Shown here: positions 47,401-55,900 of the stretch, in pieces
Layout: every line of letters starts with the position of its first letter
Position numbering within the stretch: position 1 is the stretch's first letter
Assembly: GCA_044230315.1 (NCBI GenBank)
Contig: JBGARJ010000008.1
Coordinates: forward strand, 62,001 to 126,000
Direction of reading: 5' to 3'
DNA length: 64,000 nucleotides
From: M3007 sp044230315
Lineage (GTDB): Bacteria; Bacteroidota; Bacteroidia; Chitinophagales; Saprospiraceae
Position numbers and translations under genes: made by a program
Notes under the pieces: generated by a model
Databases searched by the model: none
The model's input: only the letters and a program-made list of their open reading frames with translations
Told to the model about the DNA's origin: nothing

Positions 47401-48128
47401 GCATCAGCGAACGCCTGCGGCACAAAGGCCGGGCTATTACCTTGTACGACTACGAACGGATGGTCCTGAACGAATTTCCGGAGGTGTACAAGGTCAAATG
47501 CCTGACACACACCCTGGCCCATACCCAGCCGCAGGAAGACTTGTATTACGCCCCCGGCTATGTAGTGCTGGCGATCATCCCTGAAATTGCCGGTTCGCAA
47601 TTTGCCGAAAAACTCGAGCCCAAGGCCACCCGGGCCCTGTTGCATTCGATCGAGCAATTCCTGTTGAGCCGGACTTCAACTTTTGTTCAGGTCAAAGCGG
47701 TCAACCCTATTTTCCAGAAAGTGGATATTGGCGGCAATATCGCGTTCCGGCCGGGCAAGGAAGTCAACTATTACGAAGCCAAACTCCGGGAGGATGTACT
47801 GCGCTTTCTGGCGCCCTGGGCCTTCGGCGACGTACAGGGCCCCTCCTTCGGTGGAAAGTTGTTCCAATCCTCCGTGCTCCATTTTATCGAAAAACTGGAC
47901 TATGTGGACTACGTCACCGACTTCTGGTTCACCGATCCGGCCAGCATACCGGCTCAAAACCTGACAGAGATCGAGGCCCGGACAGAGCGCTCGATCCTCG
48001 CGCCGGGCGATATCGATTTCAATGGCGAAGGCGCCCTGTGCCCGCCGAACCCGAAGTCGGGCACATCGACCGGCCTGGGGTACCAAATCCTCGGCCCGCC
48101 CGGCGGGCTGGGTATCGGCCCCAACTGA
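44451..48128 (+). CDS. Baseplate J/gp6-like protein (Afp11/Pvc11-like)
   Basis: A 1225-residue baseplate component. The N-terminal quarter (LSQTVVHHAYEDGLLRKSDWQ, YFYRQVLGLVARA near 280-295) and the end (QRISERLRHKGRAITLYDYERMVLNEFPEVYKVKC, residues about 980-1015, then ARTERSILAPGDIDF) carry the conserved J/gp6 pattern. A Thr-rich segment with eight consecutive Thr and then Pro/Lys (near residues 727-750) interrupts the middle and may be a flexible linker. This protein wires the wedges around the hub. The start ATG at 44451 follows a 54-base gap. Confidence 0.9.
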   Translation: MATPFSELPHPLAHAGTSSRERDLPALAPAYAPLDDRTDADILAYLFDLSQTVVHHAYEDGLLRKSDWQDFFRLALPFQLTLIGREDPEQWQAGFSAALDNFTSGLDQGNLYPIFARVFDLALLLNRWYQQLPEYAPLRQDIRNLIENDLGYALSQLVGTANEAQKVLHAAGDPFQRPDYLEPLLANPVWNFSLDDLLAGGIPIPNALPNAKGTLTEKKNYYLDRAADLFQTFWQGLSRIVLQARTMAKAESDGNHPAHLGLLYAFLQVFGQVRHDLNRLTERHLDFYYRQVLGLVARAAQPDHVHLVLELDKLKTKHLIAPETRYKASEKDKNGADIHFALAEETLLNQARVASLRTMYRSGAASGVFASAFANSFDSKGAPFQDPAKAYWNTLGSAQAPDGLTPHEPARIGFLVASPVLLLQEGTPEVQLTIRYSGSIDSNLIEQLGDVFSVQYSSTKGWESGQGLDCKILDPLEPEFQFSFQLQGGKPLVFADAKALGFDYGTTDPLVKFELQPGASDYLKILDALSGLKIVNITVAVIGVQVKNLLLSNAEGPLDPAKPFLPFGAAPKIGAELIVGSEEVFRKNLKALSAHVRWDQIDFDSFVDRYKYYNPPNDFDFKVTISALRGHTWSPEFRTEALFPDTLTPNGENANDLNCYSANELPVIGGPLLPYSAQSADGFVKINFAKGNFRHEDYAQELAEGILSKIETHQHVVVVSHQTDPNDPSHTTTTTTTTDTTSTVVPAPKPPYTPIIKEFYLVYNADGNWKSKQVAFAHLHPFEASNREYFAYDPTVDNPINSLLPPFADEGALYIGLQNYTPGSNLQLLFQLAEATADPDVTPNPERPQWAYLAGNTWTPLAYDEQILDDATNGLIASGIVKLALPFEFSSDNTTILPRQFHWLRVSVQTGTAGVSDTIGVHAQAIKTGALILPENDRQRPGQPLAPEGVTKPVVSDAGIKKIAQPYASFGGRPLESPPAFRQRISERLRHKGRAITLYDYERMVLNEFPEVYKVKCLTHTLAHTQPQEDLYYAPGYVVLAIIPEIAGSQFAEKLEPKATRALLHSIEQFLLSRTSTFVQVKAVNPIFQKVDIGGNIAFRPGKEVNYYEAKLREDVLRFLAPWAFGDVQGPSFGGKLFQSSVLHFIEKLDYVDYVTDFWFTDPASIPAQNLTEIEARTERSILAPGDIDFNGEGALCPPNPKSGTSTGLGYQILGPPGGLGIGPN

Positions 48129-48173
48129 AAACCAAAACGCAACTGCCTTTTCAACCAATCACACCTTTGAACG

Positions 48174-49916
48174 ATGGCAACTATCACCAGAGCAGAACTC
48201 CAGGCATATTTCAAAAACGGGATGATCCCGACGGCTCAGCATTTTAAAGACCTGATCGATTCCACCGTCAACAAAAAGGACGATCATTTCTTCGGGCTTT
48301 GGCGGCCTGGTATCGCATACCGGGATGGCGACGTGGTGATCTACGGCAAATCCATGTATATGCTCACCCGTGTTGCCCCACCCGGCACAGACGATCCCAA
48401 CGGCGATCCTACCAAGCAAACCAAAAGCGCCGCCCCCGCTCCCGTCGGCGGCATCCCCGAGACGTATTGCTCTACCCAAATCCCACCGAAAGACAACAAT
48501 TGGAGCCAACTCGATTTTGACTTGGAAGACGACGATTGGACCGTCGATCCGATCAAGGGGTTCATTTTTGTCAAAGATACCGGGCTGAATGCCGGAATCG
48601 GAACCACTACGCCCTGCGCCAAACTCCACGTAGAAGTTGCCGACAGCGGTATGCTCCTTTTCAACCGGGTCGACAGCCCGAAGTCGGAGCTGTTGCTGAT
48701 CGCCAAAGACTACCCGGATTGCAATACGGCACCCCAGTTGTGGATTCAGGTGGACGACAACGAAGTATATGCCGAGTCCACTACGAAAACGGGGTTCCGC
48801 TTCGGCCATGTAGACCCGACCATCCAAACAGCCGCTCCCGCTGCCAAACTCGCTTCCGTACCGCACACGTTGATGGTGCTTACCCGCGGCGACAACGACG
48901 AACCGCAGGCGGGCATCGGCGTGGACGACCCGGAAGCCGTGCTCCATGTTAACAACCTGCTGGGCGGCGGCGACCTGCTGCTCATGCCCAGCCGCCAGGA
49001 TGTACCGACGCTGGCCATGCGCCATCAGGCCAGCGGAAAGCAGTTCAGCCAGATCTTTGACGGCAATTTCGCGCATTTCAGGACCGATGCACCTGGTGGC
49101 TTTCAATTTCAGCCCGATGCCGAATCTTCCGGCGACAACACCCAAAACGGCGGTGAACAACGGAAACCCATCGTATCGATCAACGCCAAAGGCGGTCTCG
49201 GCGTGGGCACCGGCAATGCACAGACCAATCTCGAAGTGCGCGATCCCGAATACGGCTCGTTCCAGGTCAGCCTCACACAAACGCCGCCGGCCGTCAACCC
49301 AGCCATAGCGATCATCAATGAGAAGCCGGCCGGCATGCCGTCGTACCTCACCCTCGGAGCTGATAATTCGTACGGTGTGCTCAAAACCGACGCCCCTTGC
49401 GGATTCGTGTTCAAAACCGGAGCCCCCTACGGTTCTAACAATCACCCCGAACGCAATATCAACGAAGGGAAAGACCGGGTTTTCATCGATCAGCATGGTA
49501 AAATGGGCATTGGTACACCACCCGAGCACTATGAACTCGACGTCGAGGGCAGCGCCCGGTTTCTGGAGATGTACCTGTCGACCAAACACATGCACCGCGA
49601 AGAACGCATCGAGGATGCCCTCGACCTGGTGTGCCGCCTGACCCCGATCCGTTTTCAGCGCGAACACCACCACCATCACCGCCATGGCGGCGATGAACAC
49701 ACCCCGGTAAGGCAATTCGGGCTGTACGATTACGAATGCGCCGACGTAGTGCCCGAGGTGGTAAAAATCGACGGCCATGAAAAAGCCATCGCATACCAAA
49801 ATCTGGTACCCCTGCTCATCAGGGCCATCCAGGAACAACAGACTATGATCGACGAACTGTCAAGACGGGTCACACACCTTGAAAAACACCGCCATCACCC
49901 CGGCGGCAAGGATTGA
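48174..49916 (+). CDS. Tail-fibre protein with S74-type C-terminal chaperone domain
   Basis: A 580-residue fibre. An N-terminal baseplate-attachment region (about 1-150, FFGLWRPGIAYRDGDVVIYGKSMYML) is followed by repeats of the type GIGTTTPxAKLHVEV / GVGTGNAQTNLEV / GIGTPPEHYELDVEG, the usual three-strand fibre pattern, and a C-terminal region (about 470-575) resembling the S74 intramolecular chaperone: RIEDALDLVCRLTPIRF, FGLYDYECADVVPEVVKID, AIAYQNLVPLLIRAIQEQQTM. A natural histidine cluster (HHHHHRH) sits at about residues 498-504. The fibre would bind the target surface. Its place between baseplate J and the giant protein suits a receptor-binding role. Confidence 0.85.
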   Translation: MATITRAELQAYFKNGMIPTAQHFKDLIDSTVNKKDDHFFGLWRPGIAYRDGDVVIYGKSMYMLTRVAPPGTDDPNGDPTKQTKSAAPAPVGGIPETYCSTQIPPKDNNWSQLDFDLEDDDWTVDPIKGFIFVKDTGLNAGIGTTTPCAKLHVEVADSGMLLFNRVDSPKSELLLIAKDYPDCNTAPQLWIQVDDNEVYAESTTKTGFRFGHVDPTIQTAAPAAKLASVPHTLMVLTRGDNDEPQAGIGVDDPEAVLHVNNLLGGGDLLLMPSRQDVPTLAMRHQASGKQFSQIFDGNFAHFRTDAPGGFQFQPDAESSGDNTQNGGEQRKPIVSINAKGGLGVGTGNAQTNLEVRDPEYGSFQVSLTQTPPAVNPAIAIINEKPAGMPSYLTLGADNSYGVLKTDAPCGFVFKTGAPYGSNNHPERNINEGKDRVFIDQHGKMGIGTPPEHYELDVEGSARFLEMYLSTKHMHREERIEDALDLVCRLTPIRFQREHHHHHRHGGDEHTPVRQFGLYDYECADVVPEVVKIDGHEKAIAYQNLVPLLIRAIQEQQTMIDELSRRVTHLEKHRHHPGGKD

Positions 49917-49992
49917 ACCACAACGCTGTCCTGTCAGTGCCTAAACACTAAACCAGACCATTATTACTATTGGCCTCGCACAGCCATCCGCT

Positions 49993-52900
49993 ATGCCCTC
50001 GGTAGAACCCATATCGAAAATAAATACCGGATACCCGGATTATCTCGACTTCCGCCGCCTGCGCGAGTTGGGGCTGACGCATATTCAACAGTATTCCGGC
50101 AATTTGTGGACGGATCACAACCTCCACGACCCTGGCATTACCATGCTGGAAGAGCTGTGCTACGCGCTGCTCGACCTGGGATACCGCACCGGCTTTTCCG
50201 TGCCCGACCTGCTGGCCGGCGCGTCGTCCGAAGACCAGGGCGCCGTCAAACACTTTTTTACTGCCGCCGAGATCCTGAGCAACAACCCGTTGACCATTAC
50301 CGATTACCGGAAATTATTGCTCGATATCCGGGGTGTGCGAAATGCGTGGCTTGAAAAAGCCGAACAAGCGGAAGTCGATCTTTTTCTGAACTGTAAAACC
50401 GGCGCGTTGAGCACGGGTCAAGGCACACCGGCGTCTGCCGGCAATTCTTGTGCTTGCACGGCAGACCTGCCTACTGCCGACGATCCAACCCAACTGGTTC
50501 GGTTGAACGGCCTGTACCGGGTATTGCTCGAACTGGAACCCATCCGGCCGGAAGACACGGTGAGTAAGGCTGGCGACGGCCTGTCGGTCGACCGTATCCT
50601 GGCTGAGGCCCGGGCCCGATTGCAGGCTCATCGCAACCTCTGCGAAGATTTTTTGGATATACAGGTGCTGCAGGACGAGCAGATAGCAATTTGTGCCCAT
50701 ATTGAAATTGCACCGGATTATGACCCGGAAGACGTCTTGGTCGACATGTACGAACGCCTGCGCAAGGCTCTGTCGCCTGCCGTATCGTTTTACACGCTGA
50801 ACCAGCTCCTCCAAAAAGGGCTGCCCATTGAAGAAGTTTTTGAAGGACGCCCGCTCCTGCCCGACAGTCACGGGTTTATAGATACCGCGGAACTCGACCA
50901 ATTGCAACTGCCCGTCGAACTGCACGCCAGCGATTTGTACCGCATCATCCTCGATAACAATCCCGGCATTCTGGCTGTACGCAAATTATTGCTGTTCAAC
51001 TACATCGACGGCCAGCCGCAAACCAGCGGCGCCGACTGGTGCCTACACCTCACACCCGGGTATCACCCGGTACTGGCCCCGGAATTGTGCAAAATCACCT
51101 TGTTCAAGGACGGCGTCCCCTTTGCCGCCAATCAAAAGGAAGTGCTGAATCGCTACCAGGACCGGCTCAGCAGCGCCCGGAAGAACACCCTCAAACCATA
51201 CGACCTGGACTTGCCCGTACCGGAAGGCGTGTACCGGAACCCCGGCGAATACTGGTCGATCCAGCACGATTTTCCGGCCGTTTACGGCATCGGCGAAGGT
51301 GGGCTGCCCGAATCGGCCCCGCCCAACCGCAAGGCGCAGGCGCTTCAGTTAAAGGCGTTCCTGCTGTTTTTCGACCAATTGTTGGCCAATTACCTGGCCC
51401 AACTGGCCCATCTGCGCGATTTTTTCGCCCTGCAACCAACGTCCTTCAGCCGGCGTACGTACTTCCCGGGCGATGTATCCAGCATCCCCGATCTGGCGAT
51501 GCTGATCCGGGGCGGCGATTTCGAGCAGCAAGGCGAGCCGATCACCGGCAGTTCGATCTTGTACCGGCGCGGGTCCGTGATCGTATTCCCCTTCGATGAA
51601 CAAACCGATAGCGGAATTTACACAGATTATCAGTTTTTCGATAACCCACGGCAACGCGACGATGTTATCCGCAGCGCCCAGGCGGCCTTTGAACATGATA
51701 CCTACAGTATCCGCGCGGCAGAAGATGCCTGCGGGCTGTACTGCTTCGAGATCCAGATCCCAATGGACCTTCCAGGTGGGGGAAAAATGCTGGTGCTTCA
51801 CAGCAAACCGGCGTTCAAAGACCCCGACCTGGCCAAACGGGAGGGCGAAGCCCTGACCTTCCTCGGCTTGTCGGGCGACCACTACCGGGCGGTGGACCAT
51901 CCATCCGACGCGGCCTATACCTTCGAACTGGTGTATGAACCGCGGCCGTATGCGCAAATCCTGGAACATCTGGCCGAAACGTCGCAGACAGCCTTGGCGC
52001 GTCGCGACAAATTCCTGAACCACCTGCTCGCGCGTTTTGCCGAGGATTTCACCGATTACGCCCTCCTCCAGATCGACAATACCGGCAAACAACGGCCGTT
52101 GTCCGAACTGGTGACCGATAAAGAACAGTTCCTGGCAGAATACCCCGGCATCAGCCGCAACCGCGGCCGCGGCTTCGACTATACGGCTACCGGGCATCTT
52201 TGGGATACGGATAATATCACCGGCCTGGAAAACCGCGCCGGCGCGCTCATGGGGTTGGACCCACGCACCCGCCACACCCTGGCGCCCTTCGAGGTATTTG
52301 AAGCGGGCAACTGGCCGGAATATCGCCTGCACGACTTCCGTTGCCGCACCCTCTGGGTGAACCAAAAATATTTTGCCTCGTTCGACGCCTTTCAGGCCAA
52401 GGTGATGGAACTCGCCGCCGACTGCAAGAACTACCGGCGTGTAGGTTGCGGCGATTACAGCCGCTACAGTTTTGTCCTGGTCGAAAACGCCGGCACTCCG
52501 CAGGAATGCATCGTGGCCGTGCACCCCGATACTTACCCCACACCCGAACAGCGCGACGCTATCATGGCGTATTTCGCCGGCCCGCCGGGCGCACCCGGAG
52601 CGCCCTGCGCGGGTACGCCCGGTGGAATTTTTGCCGGTCTCGACTCTGCCCTGATGTCCGGTACGGGCGTTTATCTCAAAATCGGCAAGACGGAAATGGG
52701 GAATGTATTCTCGGTGATAAAACCGGCGGCCGACGGAACGCCCATTGTGTTGCTGAAAAGCGTGCATGCCTACGATACCACGCCGGAACTCATGGCCGCC
52801 TGGGCTATTTTTGCCGATCTGGCATTGCAAGAAGCGCATTATCACCTTCTGGCTGATCCCTATGGCAAAGGCTATAGTTTCGAAGTGCGCAACCCGGACG

Positions 52901-55900
52901 GCGACCCGCTCGCCAAACACCCGGGGTATTATTCGACGGAAGACGGTGCACAAGCCGGGATAAGCGAAACATTGGATTGGATCCGGGCGCACCGGCCCGA
53001 TACGGAACTCAGCCAGGAACCCGATGTGTGGATATGGCAATTCACCGACGGGCAGGGCAAAATCCTGCTCGAAAGCTTGTACGGGTTTGAAACCAGCGAA
53101 CAGGCTGCCGCCGCATTGAACAATGCCCTGAGCATAACCCGGAGCGCGGACAACTGGGAGCCGGCCACCGACGCAGATGGCAAATACAGCTTTTTCCTGC
53201 TGCAATCCTATCCAGCAACCGACGATCAAGCAGCCTATTCGATCCGCCTGGCCAGGCATCCGGCTGTTTATGATGATCCGGCAGTGCGTAACGGGATGTT
53301 GCGCACGGCACAAATCCAGACGGACGCCAGTGCGTTTTTCAATAAGCACCTGGTGGCTAAAAATCGGGCCTTCCTGCCGCAGTGGGCGGACGCCGCCACA
53401 GAAATCTTGCTGGAAGGTACCGGCATTTATATCGACAAGACGGCTGCGCAAACCGCTTTCGGCGCCATGGTTGAACGCGCTAAAAACAGCGCCGCTTTTA
53501 CCTACGACCAGACTGAAACGCGCCAGGTGTGGCTGCTCGACCCACAAGGAAAGGTCATGGCGCATTCTGTGGCCACCTTCGACACGCCGGAATTGGCGCA
53601 GGGCTTCGTTCAAAGCCTGACCGCAGCGGCGGCAGCCGGCCAGGCCTTGTTTCAGACCCGTCAGATCGACAAAGCATACGCCATTACCCTCACCGATGCC
53701 AACGGGAAAAAAGTGCTCAATGGGAAACAATGGTATGCGCAGGCCGACGAGGCGCGGGTGGCTTACCTGGGGGCACTGCATGCCGCCCGACAGCCCGAAT
53801 CTTTTCAAGCCATCGATGAAACGGGCCCCACTATCCGGTTAAAAGGCCCCGAAGGCAATGTACTGGCCGAATCGGCGATACTCGACACTGCGGAACAACG
53901 CGATGATACGCTGGGCGTGTTGCGCGAATATTACGGCTCGGATCGTATTCAGCCCCTCCAGATCGCCTGCCCGGGCGTCTGGCATTTTACCATTCTGAAG
54001 GACGAACAGACGGTGTTGCTCAGCGCACAGGATTATGCGTCGGAGCAAGACGCTGCCACGGCACTGGAAACTACCCTGCAAGCCGCAGCCGACCTGGCGC
54101 ATTATCAACCCACTAAAGCAAGCGACGGGTGTCTGTTTTCCTTTGTAATTCAGGGAACAGACGAATCGGATCTGCTGGCCACCCATCCCTTCTGGTATTC
54201 GACTGAACCTGCGCGCGATGCAGCGATGGCCGCATTGGCCGGATGGTTCGCCGAGCACACCCTGCCGGCCAACCCCGAATGGCAGGACCCGGAGTATTTC
54301 TACCAGCTTTGCTGGGAATCCTGCGACGAGCGGATCGTGCCCGTTTTGGTCGGGACAGTACCCTATCAATCGGAAGCCGATGCTCAATTGGCTTTCGAAG
54401 CCCTGCAGGACAGTTTCCTGGCACTGGCGCCCGATCAAAAAACCAGCCTTTTCGAACACGCCAACCAGTACAGTTTTTGCTTTGCTCAGGGCGACGACCT
54501 GGCAGTAGACCCCCATTGGTACGATACCGCGAAATTGCGCGATGCTGCGCTGTTGCACCTGACCGAAGGCATCCGCAACGAGCTGGTAGAGTTTCGGTAT
54601 ATTCAACAGGATCAACGCTGGCATTACGAAGCCTGCTGGCCCCCTTGCGATGCATCCGCATTGCCGGCTCTGCTCGGAAAAACCAGCTATGAAAACCGGG
54701 AAGACGCTCAAATGGCCGTCTATGCCTTGCAACAGCGGGTAGCCCAGCAATCGATCAGCGCGTTCCAGGGTACCGAAGGCCAGTTCAGTTTCTCCCTGTC
54801 GGGCGGAGCCCTCCTGAACCCGGACACTTACGACAGCCTGGAAGAAATGAACCTGGCGATGGGCCAGTTGGCCGATTATATCCGCTTGTTGAACTGGAAA
54901 AAAGCAGCTTGCGAGCCCTTGCCCGATATCCCGGCGCCAGCCCCGGCGAGCCAGCCCGAAGAACAAAAAGCGGTCAGCCGCATGGCGTCCGAGCCCACGG
55001 CCAACACCTATCCGCTCGCCGCCGTCCGGTATGGCTACCGCTTGCGCAAACCCGATGGAATGCTTGCGGAGTATCAACCGCATTTTGCCTCGGCCACTGA
55101 GCGGGACACTGCGTTGTGCACCATCCAGCGTACCCTGGCTTGTCAACTGCCGGAGTATTCGAGCATCGATTGCGACAGCGGCACCGTGGTGGTGACACCC
55201 AAACCCAAAAAGCGCTATGTGTACCGGATCAAATCGGGAAATGTGGTCTGGTGGATCAGCGCCGACACTTTCGCAACGCCCGAGGAGGCCTGGGCCGCTT
55301 TCGACGCCAACTACCTGACCATCCTCGATCTGGCATCACACATGGCCAACTATCAGACCGTTTGTCAGGACGGGGTGGCCTGTTATTTCTGGCTGCCTGT
55401 ACCGGGTGATCCGACGAAACCAATCGCGCGGACACCCGATTTTCTGCCTGGCGCCGATCTGGTGGCCGAATTCGAAAAACGGCAGCGCCATGCCCGTACC
55501 TACCCGGTGCACCGCCAACCCGGCGGCGGTTTCGGCTTCCGGATCGTCGATCCGGTCAGCAATCATCTGCTTTGGACCTCCAGCCAGGTTTTCGACTCAG
55601 ATAAAGCAGCGCTGGAGGCATTTTACGTATTCCTGGATCTGCTCCGCTTCCCGGCCAATTATGTACCAGTCAACGAGCCGGCCAAAGGCTATTTCGGAAT
55701 CGCCCTTTGGGAGCCCGGCCTGGAAAGCCAGGAATATTTTGAAGCGACACCGAACCAAGAATATCCTTCCGCTTTGCCGGCAACCGCTGCGGAAAATGCC
55801 TGGGAAGGGTTGAACGACTTCTTGCTGGATTTTGGCAACGGGATAAACTTTGTCACCTGGCAGGATGTGGCTGGCGGTTGCCGCTTTGGCCTGGGCCTGG

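Noticed and set aside
51349..53808. Long open antisense frame of 819 codons across the giant protein gene
   Set aside because: It mirrors the high-GC coding strand and has no recognisable domains; the sense frame has clear repeats and homology.
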